Source of the DNA: CAYVUV01 sp964455095
GTDB lineage: Bacteria > Desulfobacterota > Binatia > HRBIN30 > CADEER01
Direction of reading: 5' to 3'
DNA length: 50,367 nucleotides
NCBI GenBank assembly: GCA_964455095.1
Contig: CAYVUV010000004.1
Coordinates: 1-50,367, forward strand
Made by a program: the position numbers and the translations under genes. Position 1 is the stretch's first letter, and each line of letters begins with the position of its first letter. The notes below the pieces were generated by a model. The model made no database searches, was not told where the DNA came from, and saw nothing but the letters and a program-made list of their open reading frames with translations. Positions 36,384 to 45,433 of the stretch are shown one piece after another.

Positions 36384-37514
36384 TCAGACCAGGTGGTAGA
36401 GCTCGGCGGCGTTCAGCGCCATGATGCGCTGGCGCTCTTCCTTGCTCACGTCGGCGAACATCTCGTTGGCGACCTTGCGGGAGTACGGCCAGTCGCAGCC
36501 GTGGTGCGGATAGTCGGTCGACCACATCAGGTTGTCGACGCCGCAGGCGTGGCGGTTGCGGACCGCGTAGGCGTCGAGCATGAACGTGATGCGCCAGTTG
36601 CGGTAGAAGTACTCGCTCGGCAGCATCTGCAGCTCGCACTTCGTCCAGTGCCGATTGCGCCAGTAGCGGTCGTCCATCTGCTCGAGCAGATACGGCGCCC
36701 AGCCGGCCCCCGCCTCGGTGGCCGCGAACTTCAGCCCCGGGTACCGGTCGTGGACGCCGGAGAACACGACGTCGGCGATGACCGCCGGCATATCGAGCAT
36801 GCCCGTCGTCGCCAGGCCCGGAATGCTGCCGCCCTGCTTGCCGGTCGGCGGCGGCGGCGCCGAGTTGATCGAGATGAGCCGCACGTGGATCGCCACCGGC
36901 AGGTTGAGCTCCTCGCACGCGGCCCAGAACGGATCGTCGTCGCGCGACAGCTTGTCGTTGCCGCTCGGCCAGCACATCAGCACGACGCCCTTGGCCCCGA
37001 GCTTGTGGACGCGGCGCAATTCCTTCACCGCCGCCTCGATGCCGAGGCCTGGAATGTAGGCCAGGCCCACCAGGCGCGACGGATCGGTGGCGGCGAAATC
37101 CTTGAGCATGAAATCGTTGTAGGCTTGGAACCCGGCGAGGTGAAAGTCGGGCTGCTTGTGGCGCAGGAAGACGCCCATCGGGCGCGACGAGCCGAAGATC
37201 ACCTCGGCGTCGACGCCGTCAGCGTCCTGCTCTTTCAAGCGCGGCCCGCCCTGGAACATTCCGGGCATGATGGTGTCGTAGCGCGCGCCCGTCCACTTGA
37301 TGTGCTCGGGCACCTTCCCGGCCGCGGCGTAGATCCCGATCGGAGCGGGCGGTGTCCCGGCACCGAACTGCCACGCGTCGCCGCCCTCCTCGTCCTTGAC
37401 CAGCTTGGGCGTGTCCGGATGATTGCGGAAATCGGCCGGCATCCATTTCGACCACAGATCGGGCGGCTCCACCACGTGCGCGTCGGCCGAGACCATCCGG
37501 TACTCTCGCGTCAT
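36384..37514 (-). CDS. Amidohydrolase 2 family metal-dependent hydrolase
   Basis: A 376-aa TIM-barrel hydrolase or decarboxylase. The N-terminal metal motif is SADAHVVEPPDLW, then LPVAIHVRL (metal His), and STDYPHHGCDWPYSR near the C-terminus with the conserved Asp/His. GAGGGGGAAAAG upstream supports MTREYRMVS as start over an ORF start 15 codons earlier. Members act on aromatic or lactone compounds, for example ACMSD-type decarboxylation. The family is heavily expanded in genomes with similar P450 and acyl-CoA synthetase clusters. Confidence 0.9.
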   Translation of the reverse strand: MTREYRMVSADAHVVEPPDLWSKWMPADFRNHPDTPKLVKDEEGGDAWQFGAGTPPAPIGIYAAAGKVPEHIKWTGARYDTIMPGMFQGGPRLKEQDADGVDAEVIFGSSRPMGVFLRHKQPDFHLAGFQAYNDFMLKDFAATDPSRLVGLAYIPGLGIEAAVKELRRVHKLGAKGVVLMCWPSGNDKLSRDDDPFWAACEELNLPVAIHVRLISINSAPPPPTGKQGGSIPGLATTGMLDMPAVIADVVFSGVHDRYPGLKFAATEAGAGWAPYLLEQMDDRYWRNRHWTKCELQMLPSEYFYRNWRITFMLDAYAVRNRHACGVDNLMWSTDYPHHGCDWPYSRKVANEMFADVSKEERQRIMALNAAELYHLV

Positions 37515-37599
37515 TCGCTTTTCCCCCTCGCAAAAATCGGTTGCCTCGATCTGTACCAAACGAATGTTTGTCTGCCAAGGGGGAGGGCCCGCGGGCGCG

Positions 37600-38454
37600 T
37601 CACTTCTTGCCGGTGAGTCTTCGGTAGGCGAGCAGATGGCGCAGCGCCTGCTCGCGGCGGCCGAGCACTTCGAGCAGGCGGCCGAGGTTGAAGTGCGCGT
37701 CGGCGAAGTTCGGATCGAGCTCGATGGCGCGGTGGTAGTGCGCCAGCGCCGCGGCCGTATCCTTGCCGTCTTCCAGCACGCCGGCGAGGTTGAAATGCAC
37801 GACCGGATCGTCGGGCACTTCCGCCAGCGCCTGCCGGTAGTGCCGCAGCGCGCTGTCCAGATCGCCCAGATTGTGCAGCAAGCGGCCGAGGTTGACGTGC
37901 GCGTCGCTGAGCGTCGGATCGATCTCGATCGCCTGTTGGTAGGCGGCGCGCGCGGCGCGCGGATCGGTCGACTCCAGCGCTACGCCGCGGTCGAACCATT
38001 CCGTCGCGCTCTCCTGGCGCGCCGCCGCCTTGCGATCGGACCGCCGCGGCGCCGGCACCAGCGTGCGCGTCTTGTGCGCCAGGTCGTCGACGTCGAAGAC
38101 GAATACCTGCTGCCCGCTGTCGGGCTGCCAGGCCCGGCTGCCCTCGCGCACGACGACGCGCGGCCCCTCGGCGTAGATGCGAATGCCCGACAGCGGGCGG
38201 TCGGCGGGCAACTGCCGCGTCAGCTCGCCGAGCGAGCGCTTGATGCGGCGGGCTGATACGCCGGCGTGTGCCAAACCCTGCGCGGCGCGCAGCAGGACCA
38301 GGTCCTGAAACGAGAACTCGAACCAGCGGCCGCGCCGCCCCGGTCGAGACAAACCGGCCTGCACCATCGAGCGCACGCGCCGCGGCGTGACGCCGAGGAT
38401 GCGCGCGACTTCGAGCGTACGGTAGACCTGCGCCGGAGGAAGGCGGGGCGGCAT
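37600..38454 (-). CDS. MerR-type HTH protein with TPR domain
   Basis: A 284-aa protein: MerR-like winged helix near residues 8-60 (TLEVARILGVTPRRVRSMVQAGL), a middle part with DVDDLAHKTRTLV, and three to four TPRs from 155 to 275 (DAHVNLGRLLHNLGDLDSAL, HFNLAGVLEDGKDTAAAL, DAHFNLGRLLEVLGRREQAL). It is downstream of ku on the same strand, 79 bp apart. A DNA-binding plus protein-interaction design suits a regulator. Start at MPPRLPP is chosen; the frame extends 44 codons upstream. Confidence 0.8.
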   Translation of the reverse strand: MPPRLPPAQVYRTLEVARILGVTPRRVRSMVQAGLSRPGRRGRWFEFSFQDLVLLRAAQGLAHAGVSARRIKRSLGELTRQLPADRPLSGIRIYAEGPRVVVREGSRAWQPDSGQQVFVFDVDDLAHKTRTLVPAPRRSDRKAAARQESATEWFDRGVALESTDPRAARAAYQQAIEIDPTLSDAHVNLGRLLHNLGDLDSALRHYRQALAEVPDDPVVHFNLAGVLEDGKDTAAALAHYHRAIELDPNFADAHFNLGRLLEVLGRREQALRHLLAYRRLTGKK

Positions 38455-38533
38455 GGCGCTCAGGATGGGAGAGCGGCCGACCTTCCGCCGTGCGGCCGCA
38501 GGCGCAGCGGGCGATCCGCGACCGCGCGCCGAC

Positions 38534-39412
38534 TCACTTCGCCTTCCGCGCCACCTTGGCCGGGCGGGCCTCGCCCGCTTTGGCACGAGCGGGTTTGCGC
38601 GTCTGCGCGCTGCCCACCGCCGCGGCGGGCGCTTCCTTCTGCCGCGCTTCGAGGCTCGCCTTGAGCGCTTCCATAAGGTCGATGATCTGCCCCTTGGCCG
38701 GTTTGGTCGGCGACAGCGCGATCTCCTGACCGGCCACCTTCTGTTCGATCAGCTCGAGGGCGCGCTTGCGGTACTCGTCCTCATAGCGCGCCGGGTCGAA
38801 GCGATCGGATGCCAGTTGGTCGATCAGCTGCACCGCGAGGTCGACCTCGTTGGCCTTGAACGCCACCTCGTCGCCGATCTCGACGTCGCTGAAATCGCGC
38901 ACCTCGTCGGCGTAGTAGAGCGCGTGCAGCATCAACCCACCGCGCGCCTCGCGCAGCAACACCAGCTGCTGCTTGCCGCGCGTCGAGAAGCGCGCCACGG
39001 CGCACTTGCCGGCCCGCTTCATCGCCTCGCGCAACAAGCGATAGGCCTTGTTGCCTCCCTTGTCGGGGCCGAGCAGATAGGCCTTGTCGAAGTACACCGG
39101 ATCCACCTGCTCAATGGGCACGAACTCTTCGATCTCGATCGACTGGTCGCTCTGCTGCTCGAGCGCCTTGAGCTCACCCTCGGTCAGCACCGCGTATTGA
39201 TCCTTGGCGTACTCGTAGCCCTTGACCGTGGCGCCGCGCTCGACCACCTCGCCGCAGGTGGTGCACACGTACTGCTGCTTGAGTCGCGACTTGTCCTTCT
39301 CGTGCAGCATGTTGAACGACAGGCTTTTGGCCTGCGTCGCGGAATAGAGCTTGATGGGCACCGAGACCAGCCCGAAACTGACCGTACCCGATGCAATCGC
39401 GCGTGCCGCCAT
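38534..39412 (-). CDS. ku: DNA end-binding protein Ku
   Basis: A 292-aa bacterial Ku homodimer subunit for non-homologous end joining. The core starts RAIASGTVSFGLVSVPIKLY, with VKGYEYAKDQYAVLTEGEL, FDKAYLLGPDKGG and RFSTRGKQQLVLLR. CTTC at about residues 51-54 is a two-Cys pair in the loop where many Ku proteins have none. The C-terminal tail (about 50 residues) is Lys/Ala-rich, typical of DNA-contacting tails. AGGGGAG precedes ATG. Divergent from ligD with 150 bp between. Confidence 0.95.
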   Translation of the reverse strand: MAARAIASGTVSFGLVSVPIKLYSATQAKSLSFNMLHEKDKSRLKQQYVCTTCGEVVERGATVKGYEYAKDQYAVLTEGELKALEQQSDQSIEIEEFVPIEQVDPVYFDKAYLLGPDKGGNKAYRLLREAMKRAGKCAVARFSTRGKQQLVLLREARGGLMLHALYYADEVRDFSDVEIGDEVAFKANEVDLAVQLIDQLASDRFDPARYEDEYRKRALELIEQKVAGQEIALSPTKPAKGQIIDLMEALKASLEARQKEAPAAAVGSAQTRKPARAKAGEARPAKVARKAK

Positions 39413-39562
39413 GTGCTCCCCTTTGCGAAAAGTGCAGTGTCGTTCATACCATAGGGGCCGATGAGAGGGCGAGGGTTTTGTGAGATGTTTTCTCGTGTCG
39501 ATCAGCATGGCCTCGAGGGCCATTCTGTCGATTGCCTCTCCGTCTGAGAGCCTCTGACCGCC

Positions 39563-42121
39563 ATGCCACGTCTCGACGTCTATCGCCGCAAACGGCATCC
39601 GGGGAGAACGCCGGAGCCGTTCGGGGCGGTGCGGGCCGGCCCCGCCGACGGGCCGTGGGGGTTTGTCATCCAGCAGCACTCGGCGCGGCGGATGCATTGG
39701 GACTTTCGGCTCGAGATCGAGGGTGTCCTGGTCAGCTGGGCGGTACCGCGCGGGCCGGCCCTGGACCCGAAGGAGAAGCGCCTGGCCGTACTGACCGAAG
39801 ACCATCCCATGGAGTACGGCAAGTTCGAGGGGCTCATCCCGGCCGGCAACTACGGTGCGGGCGCGGTTATTCTCTGGGACCGCGGCACCTACGAGTGCGT
39901 CGACGGCGTCGCGCCCTCCGAGGGACTGGCGCGCGGCAAGCTCGATCTCGAGCTGCACGGCTTCAAGCTGCGCGGGCGCTGGGCGTTGGTGCGCACCAAG
40001 CGCGGCAACGGCAAGGAGTGGCTGCTGTTCAAGAAGGCCGACGGCACGCCGACCACGCCGGAGCCGGTGCTGGCGCGGCCGGAATCGGTCCTCTCCGGCC
40101 TGACCGTCGAAGAACTGCGCGACGGCGTGCGCCGCGATGCCGACCTTGCTGCAGCCGCGGCCGCGGTCGGGGCGCCGCGCCGCGCGCTGGCGGTGAAGGA
40201 CCTCAGCCCGATGCTCGCAGACACTGCCGACGGGGCCTTCTCGCGCGATGGTTGGATCTTCGAGCTCAAGTACGACGGCTACCGCGCCCTGGCGGTGCGC
40301 GAGGGCGGTGGGCCGGTCACACTGCTGTCGCGCAACAAGCGCGATCTCAGCCCCGCCTTCCCCGAGATCGCCTACGCGGCGGCGCATCTGCCCTGTGCCG
40401 ACTTCGTCCTCGACGGCGAGATCATCGCCGTCGACGAGCGCGGCACCGGTTCCTTCGAACGCTTGCAGCAGCGGGTCGGATTGACCGGTGCGGCCGCCGA
40501 GCGCGGCGTGCTCGAGCATCCGGTGGTGCTGCAATGCTTCGACCTGCTCGCCGTCGCGGGCCACGACGTGCGCGCCCTGCCCCTTCTCGCGCGCAAGGAT
40601 CTGTTGCGGCGGCTGGTACCTCCGCTCGGCAGCGTGCGTTATGCCGACCACATCGAACGCGACGGCACCGCGTTGTATGCAGCGGCAGAAGAGCTTCGCC
40701 TCGAAGGCATCATCGCCAAGCGCGCCGACTCGGCCTACAGCGTCGGCCGCCGTTCGCCGCATTGGGTCAAGATCAAGATTCCGCACACCGTCGATCTCGC
40801 CATCGTCGGCTACATGCCCGGCAAGGGCTCGCGCAGCGCGCTCGGCTCGCTCATGCTCGCCGGCCAGTCGGACGACGGCCTGGTCTATGCCGGCAACGTC
40901 GGCAGCGGCCTCAGCGGCTCGCTGGTCGACGAGCTGCTCGCACAGCTGCGCCCTGCGGTGCGGGAGACGCCAGCATTCCGCGACCCCGCCGGCGTGGTGC
41001 CGCGCGGCGCGGTGTACGTCGAACCACAGCTCGTCGCCGAAGTGCGCTACACCGAAGTCACCAGCGCCGGCCTGCTGCGCCAGCCGATCTTCCATCGCCT
41101 GCGCGACGACAAGAGCATCGCCGAATGCGACACGCTGACCCCGCGACCGATTTCCACGCCCCGGACTTCAGCACCAGCCAAGGCGCCCAGCGCACCGAAG
41201 GACACCCCGTCGCCCGCTGCTGCGCTGCACCTCACCAACCTCGACAAGATCTTCTGGCCCGACGATGGCTACACCAAGGGGGACCTGCTCGAATACTACC
41301 GCGCCATCTGGCCCACCCTGGCGCCCTACTTGCGCGACCGGCCGGTGATGCTGACGCGCTATCCCGACGGCATCGCCGGCAAGAGCTTCTTCCAGCGCAA
41401 CGCGCCGGAGTTCGTCCCCGACTGGGTCCCGACGTGCCGCATCGAAGACACCGAGTTCTTTCTCCTCAACGAGCTCGAGGTGCTGCTCTACGTCATCAAC
41501 CTCGGCTGCATACCGCTGCACCTGTGGAGCGCGCGACACGGCTCGCTCGAGCATCCGGATTGGACCATCCTCGATCTCGATCCCAAAGGGGCGCCGTTCG
41601 CCGACGTCATCACGGTCGCGCGCCACATCCACCGCCTGCTCGACCGGCTCGGCGCGCCGCATTTCATCAAGACCTCCGGTCAGGCCGGCCTGCACATCCT
41701 GCTGCCACTCGCCGCCACGCTCACGCACGAGGAAGCCAAGCAGCTGGCCGAAGTGTTGGCGCGCGTTGTCGCCGCCGAGCTCCCCGACATCGCCACCGTC
41801 GCCCGGCCGCTCGGCGAGCGCGGCGGCAAGGTCTACGTCGACTTCCTGCAGAACGGCTTCGGCAAGACCATCGCCGGCCCGTTCTCCGCCCGCCCCCAGC
41901 CCGGTGCGCCGGTCTCCACTCCGCTGGAATGGCGCGAAGTCAACGCGCGTCTCGACCCGAAGCGGTTCACGATCAAGACCGTGCCGCTGCGCTTCGCCGG
42001 CAAAAGCGACCCGATGCTGCCCGTGCTGGGAGATTCCGTCGATGTCCGCGCGCTGTTGAGCGGCCTCGGCGAGCACGTCGCTTCGAAACGCACCCACAAG
42101 ACGAAGCGGCTAACCAAATAG
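39563..42121 (+). CDS. ligD: Multifunctional DNA ligase D (PE-ligase-polymerase)
   Basis: An 852-aa NHEJ enzyme with domains in the order phosphoesterase, ligase, polymerase, as in Pseudomonas. PE, residues about 20-150: HSARRMHWDFRLE and EDHPMEYGKFEGLIPAGNYGAG. Ligase, about 210-530: nucleotidyl Lys in ELKYDGYR near 237, and EGIIAKRAD. A Pro/Ala linker leads to polymerase, about 555-840: LDKIFWP, YPDGIAGKSFFQRN, and the DxD metal site in LDLDPKG. All three domains appear intact. Partner Ku is divergent. Confidence 0.95.
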   Translation: MPRLDVYRRKRHPGRTPEPFGAVRAGPADGPWGFVIQQHSARRMHWDFRLEIEGVLVSWAVPRGPALDPKEKRLAVLTEDHPMEYGKFEGLIPAGNYGAGAVILWDRGTYECVDGVAPSEGLARGKLDLELHGFKLRGRWALVRTKRGNGKEWLLFKKADGTPTTPEPVLARPESVLSGLTVEELRDGVRRDADLAAAAAAVGAPRRALAVKDLSPMLADTADGAFSRDGWIFELKYDGYRALAVREGGGPVTLLSRNKRDLSPAFPEIAYAAAHLPCADFVLDGEIIAVDERGTGSFERLQQRVGLTGAAAERGVLEHPVVLQCFDLLAVAGHDVRALPLLARKDLLRRLVPPLGSVRYADHIERDGTALYAAAEELRLEGIIAKRADSAYSVGRRSPHWVKIKIPHTVDLAIVGYMPGKGSRSALGSLMLAGQSDDGLVYAGNVGSGLSGSLVDELLAQLRPAVRETPAFRDPAGVVPRGAVYVEPQLVAEVRYTEVTSAGLLRQPIFHRLRDDKSIAECDTLTPRPISTPRTSAPAKAPSAPKDTPSPAAALHLTNLDKIFWPDDGYTKGDLLEYYRAIWPTLAPYLRDRPVMLTRYPDGIAGKSFFQRNAPEFVPDWVPTCRIEDTEFFLLNELEVLLYVINLGCIPLHLWSARHGSLEHPDWTILDLDPKGAPFADVITVARHIHRLLDRLGAPHFIKTSGQAGLHILLPLAATLTHEEAKQLAEVLARVVAAELPDIATVARPLGERGGKVYVDFLQNGFGKTIAGPFSARPQPGAPVSTPLEWREVNARLDPKRFTIKTVPLRFAGKSDPMLPVLGDSVDVRALLSGLGEHVASKRTHKTKRLTK

Positions 42122-42163
42122 TCCAACTGGACTCGCCCGAGTCAAAATGTCAGAGCCCCATTC

Positions 42164-43330
42164 ATGATCCGACTGATCCGAGCCGCCGCGATCGTGGCCT
42201 TGATTCTCTGTGTCGTCGCCGCGACGCGTGCCGCAATGGTGTACCTCGACACCAGCGCGCTGCCGTTCAACGTCGAGAGCCTGGCCAAGCTCGACAACCC
42301 GTGGGGCATGACGTTTCTTCCCGATGGGCGGCTGCTGATTACGGAGAAGCCCGGGCGCGTGCGTCTCTACGCCGACGGCAAGCTGTCGGAACCGCTCGCC
42401 GGCGTGCCCAAGGTCGGCTTTCGCGGTCAGGGCGGTCTGCTCGATGTCGAGATCGACCCCAAGTTTGCCGAGAACCAACTCGTCTATCTCGCCTACGCGG
42501 AGCCGGCCGAGTCGGAGCCCGCGGATGCGAGCGGCGTTACACCGCGTCCGCGACCCAAGGACAATCTGAAGGGTACGGCCGTAGCGCGCGGCCGGCTGGA
42601 CGGCAACGCGCTGCGCGACGTCACCGTCATCTGGCGCCAGAAGCCGAAGACCACCGGCGACGCCCATTTCGGCGGACGCCTGGCCTTCGCGCCCGACGGC
42701 ACGCTGTTCGTCACCTCGGGCGAGCGCATGAAGTTTCAGCCGGCGCAGGACATGGAGACGACACTCGGCAAGGTCATCCATTTGAATCCCGACGGCTCGA
42801 TCCCGAGCGACAACCCGTTTGTCGGGCAGCCCGGCGCGCGTCCGTCGATCTGGACCCTGGGCCACCGCAACCCGCTCGGCGCGGCAATCCACCCCACGAC
42901 ACACCAGCTGTGGATCCACGAGATGGGCCCGATGGGCGGTGACGAGCTCAACCTCATCGAACGCGGCAACAATTACGGCTGGCCGGTCGTCAGCAACGGC
43001 GACAACTACGACGGCACGCCGATCCCGGACCATCCGACCCACCCCGAGTTCGCCGCGCCGGTCGCCTTCTGGAACCCGTCGATCTCGCCCTCGGGCTTCA
43101 TCTTCTACACCGGCGACCGCTTCAAATCCTGGCACGGCAACGCCCTGCTCGGCGGCCTCTCGTCCATGTCGCTCATCCGCCTCACCCTCGAAGGCAACCG
43201 CGTCACCGCCGAGCAACGCTTCGCCATGGGCCGCCGCATCCGCGACGTCATCCAGGCCCCCGACGGCAACATCCTGCTCCTGAGCGACGGCCCGGACGGC
43301 GAGCTGCTCCGGCTGAGGCCGAAGGACTAG
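42164..43330 (+). CDS. PQQ-dependent aldose sugar dehydrogenase (YliI-like)
   Basis: A 388-aa soluble glucose/sorbosone dehydrogenase family propeller with an N-terminal export signal or anchor (IRLIRAAAIVALILCVVAA). Blades include LDNPWGMTFLPDGRLLITEKPGRVR, RGQGGLLDVEIDP, HFGGRLAFAPDGTLFVTSGER and LGHRNPLGAAIHP. HEMGPMGGDELN carries calcium/PQQ residues, followed by NNYGWP. It oxidises aldoses in the periplasm if PQQ is available; no pqq genes are here. It marks the right end of the conserved block. Confidence 0.9.
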   Translation: MIRLIRAAAIVALILCVVAATRAAMVYLDTSALPFNVESLAKLDNPWGMTFLPDGRLLITEKPGRVRLYADGKLSEPLAGVPKVGFRGQGGLLDVEIDPKFAENQLVYLAYAEPAESEPADASGVTPRPRPKDNLKGTAVARGRLDGNALRDVTVIWRQKPKTTGDAHFGGRLAFAPDGTLFVTSGERMKFQPAQDMETTLGKVIHLNPDGSIPSDNPFVGQPGARPSIWTLGHRNPLGAAIHPTTHQLWIHEMGPMGGDELNLIERGNNYGWPVVSNGDNYDGTPIPDHPTHPEFAAPVAFWNPSISPSGFIFYTGDRFKSWHGNALLGGLSSMSLIRLTLEGNRVTAEQRFAMGRRIRDVIQAPDGNILLLSDGPDGELLRLRPKD

Positions 43331-43414
43331 GCCGTGGAGGCAGAGCCGCCGAACCCGTCTCCTCACCGAACTGTGACAGTACGTTAGGCCGCAAGATCTC
43401 GCAGCATAACAACC

Positions 43415-43546
43415 CTGAAGCGACGGCTCATCCCTGATGAACTAAACCATGGAACCGCCAGAGTTATTGGGGTATGGACGACCGAAGCCGGCCGAGTTCG
43501 TTAGGCCGCTAAGGCTGGCGGCCTTTGCCAATACTGTTCGGCGGCC
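43415..43546 (+). repeat. 132-bp dispersed repeat, copy A
   Basis: Aligns without gaps to 46782-46913 with 29 mismatches in 132 (about 78% identity). Starts CTGAAGCGAC, ends ACTGTTCGGCGGCC. It lies between the sugar dehydrogenase and the secreted orphan and includes GTTAGGC at 43500-43506. Confidence 0.75.
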
Positions 43547-43570
43547 CAATTGTAGTTAGGGCGCCTCCAT

Positions 43571-44095
43571 ATGAAGCGCTTCGTTCTTTCCGTTCTGCTG
43601 CTCCTGGCGTCGCGAGCGGAGGCGCAGAGGACGATGTCGTACGTCTGCAACGCGAAGGTGTCTTCCGTGTATCTGACCTCTGGGCTGAAGCATCTCGGCG
43701 AGGTCAACCGCCGCAAGAAACTCGGCTGGCATGTCGAAGCTATCGACGTCACCACACTTGTGACGACGACCGCGGAGGATGACCCGCGCGGCTTCCATCG
43801 GGTCGCGTCGCGAAAGATCACGAGGCGGTGCGGCGTGTTGAAGATCGTTGTCACCGCTGGATGGGTGAACTCCAATCCCTATGGATATCTCGGCGCCATA
43901 GAGTTCCCGCGGGTCGAGCTCTGGGATGATGCCAGACAGGTGGTACTACCGACCGCACTCCATTCGTGCGAACCGGATCGAGACCTGTATGCTGCTGCCG
44001 GGTGTCCCAACGCCTTCGCAAACGTGATCGAGGTGACGCATGATCGGAAGACGAAGACTGCCGCGGTCGAATTGATGCGCGATGGAGAACCGTGA
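43571..44095 (+). CDS. Secreted hypothetical protein
   Basis: A 174-aa protein with a signal peptide (MKRFVLSVLLLLASRAEA). The mature part contains Cys in YVCNAK, RRCGV, HSCEP and AGCPN. I do not recognise the family. The ATG lies 9 bases after GTTAGGG and the stop lies 4 bases before GCCTAAC, the position expected for a gene inside an integron cassette. Confidence 0.65.
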   Translation: MKRFVLSVLLLLASRAEAQRTMSYVCNAKVSSVYLTSGLKHLGEVNRRKKLGWHVEAIDVTTLVTTTAEDDPRGFHRVASRKITRRCGVLKIVVTAGWVNSNPYGYLGAIEFPRVELWDDARQVVLPTALHSCEPDRDLYAAAGCPNAFANVIEVTHDRKTKTAAVELMRDGEP

Positions 44096-44099
44096 TGAA

Positions 44100-44186
44100 G
44101 CCTAACCCGCCGTTGGAGCCGACCGGCTCGAGCTGGCGTGCTTTCCGCGAGCACGCTGCGCCGGCGGCTCAGCGCCCGCGTTCGGC
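44100..44186 (+). other. attC-like recombination site
   Basis: GCCTAAC (44100-44106, R''-like) opens and GTTCGGC (44180-44186, R'-like, one base off GTTRRRY) closes an 87-bp imperfect palindrome. The inner arms TTGGAGCCG (44113-44121) and CGGCTCAG (44165-44172) pair with one extra G on the left arm, as the extrahelical base of attC hairpins. The spacers are 6-7 bases. A gene ends 4 bases before it and another starts 16 bases after it. The central part is variable, as in attC. Confidence 0.5.
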
Positions 44187-44202
44187 GGAAAGGCGTGAAC
44201 CG

Positions 44203-44694
44203 ATGCGCGGAACGGTCATCTTGATATTGTTGCTCATCATGCTGAGGCCCGCGTCGGCATGGGCAGACTGTCCGCCAGGACAAGAATGTCCTCCGAGCAT
44301 GGTTGAAGAAAGCGTCGAAGAAGCGGACGCCTTCCGGCGAGCGGAGGAAGATCTCGCTGGTATCTACAACCAAGCAATCGCCAAGATCGGCCAGCAGGTG
44401 AACGTTCCATCGCCCGACCGGGACCAATGGCGCAACAGCCTACGGCAGGCTCAGGACTCCTGGCGTATCTATCGCGACACGACATGCGGTGAACTGATGT
44501 CGTACCAATATTGGGAAGCACAGGGAGCCCTGCAGTTTGCCGCCAAATGGGAGTGTTTGAAGGAGAAGACACAGGTTCGGATCCAGGAGATCAAAGGGTA
44601 TATCCACCTGGCGGTTTGGCGGAATGCTGCGCCACCTGAGCCAGCGCTCGCCCATGAAAAAACGCGCGCGTCTCCGAATGAACACGAGAAGTGA
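44203..44694 (+). CDS. Secreted LprI-like (DUF1311) protein
   Basis: A 163-aa exported protein from MRGTVILILLLIMLRPASA; the longer frame to 44092 reads through the attC-like site and is not protein. The mature part CPPGQEC... followed by ADAFRRAEEDLAGIYNQAIAKI, WRNSLRQAQDSWRIYRDTTC and QFAAKWECLKEKTQVRIQEI matches the lysozyme inhibitor LprI-type fold, with the W-x-x-[YF]-R-D-x-x-C core. Such proteins inhibit host or rival lysozymes. The C-terminus is Glu/Lys-rich. Confidence 0.72.
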   Translation: MRGTVILILLLIMLRPASAWADCPPGQECPPSMVEESVEEADAFRRAEEDLAGIYNQAIAKIGQQVNVPSPDRDQWRNSLRQAQDSWRIYRDTTCGELMSYQYWEAQGALQFAAKWECLKEKTQVRIQEIKGYIHLAVWRNAAPPEPALAHEKTRASPNEHEK

Positions 44695-44770
44695 AATGAC
44701 GCCGTTCGCGACTGCGTGCAAAGTCGCTGCGACCTCAACGAGCCGAACGAGCCGCTGCAGCTCACTACCA

Positions 44771-44839
44771 AGAGGGACGTAGGGACGAGTCGACCGAGTT
44801 GGCGCAAGTCGGCCCACTCGGTCCTACGTCCCTCCTTGG
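44771..44839 (+). repeat. 69-bp palindromic repeat, copy 1
   Basis: CCAAGAGGGACGTAGG (from 44768) and CCTACGTCCCTCCTTGG (to 44839) are inverted arms around an imperfectly paired centre containing GTTGGCGCAAGTCGG. 62 of 69 bases match copy 2 at 45300-45368. A half copy lies at 46713-46750. Confidence 0.8.
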
Positions 44840-44918
44840 CGTGCGACGTGTCCGACGCAATCCACGGTCTGCAAGAGGCAGGTCACTTCTTCAACTGTCA
44901 GCCATTGTGACTAGGCTT

Positions 44919-45311
44919 ATGCCCCGGTGGACCATGGAAGAGCTGATTGCGCGAGCGATCAGCTGGGGACTAGAAGCTGCGGATGTGGAGGCGTTCTGTG
45001 CGTCCGAGGGAGCCAGCCACCACGAGTTCTACAACAGGATCTCCCTGGTGATCGCCGGGCGGTTCTACGCAAACACAATGTCGTACGAGAGCGCGGATCA
45101 AGCAATGAACAAGATTTGGTCTCTGATGCTAAGCGACGAGGCTCTTGCAAGTGGTGCCGAGCTGCCCCAGGAGGCGGTTTTGATTTACGATGCGTTCGAC
45201 GCCGCCGAGTGGCTCCAAGGGACCCCATCGAAACAATCACGCGACCCGCGATTCGGAAGCTCCTCAATAAGGCAATGTCGTACCAAGAGGGACGTACCCA
45301 GAGGGACGTAG
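44919..45311 (+). pseudogene. Hypothetical protein, probably frameshifted and ended in a repeat
   Basis: The open frame encodes 130 aa from MPRWTMEELIARAISWGLE. It is protein-like to DAFDAAEW (about 45210), then turns into basic low-quality sequence and ends inside palindromic repeat copy 2. In another frame from 45221 the sequence DPIETITRPAIRKLLNKAMS reads like the natural C-terminus. This suggests a frameshift at about 45210-45221. Family not recognised; it resembles small helical orphans seen near toxin-antitoxin genes. Confidence 0.5.
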
Positions 45312-45368
45312 GGCCGACTCGGCCGAGTTGGCGCAAGTCGGCCCACTCGGTCCCGCCTCCCTCTTTGG
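45300..45368 (+). repeat. 69-bp palindromic repeat, copy 2, with duplicated arms
   Basis: Matches copy 1 at 62 of 69 bases. The left arm AGAGGGACGTA is duplicated just before (45286-45296) and the right arm TCCCTCTTTGGAGGATC is duplicated after (45358-45374 and 45379-45395), so both ends have grown by duplication. Confidence 0.75.
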
Positions 45369-45433
45369 AGGATCCGCGTCCCTCTTTGGAGGATCAGGAC
45401 CGACTCACGGCGACGGGGGTATGATCAGCCCCG

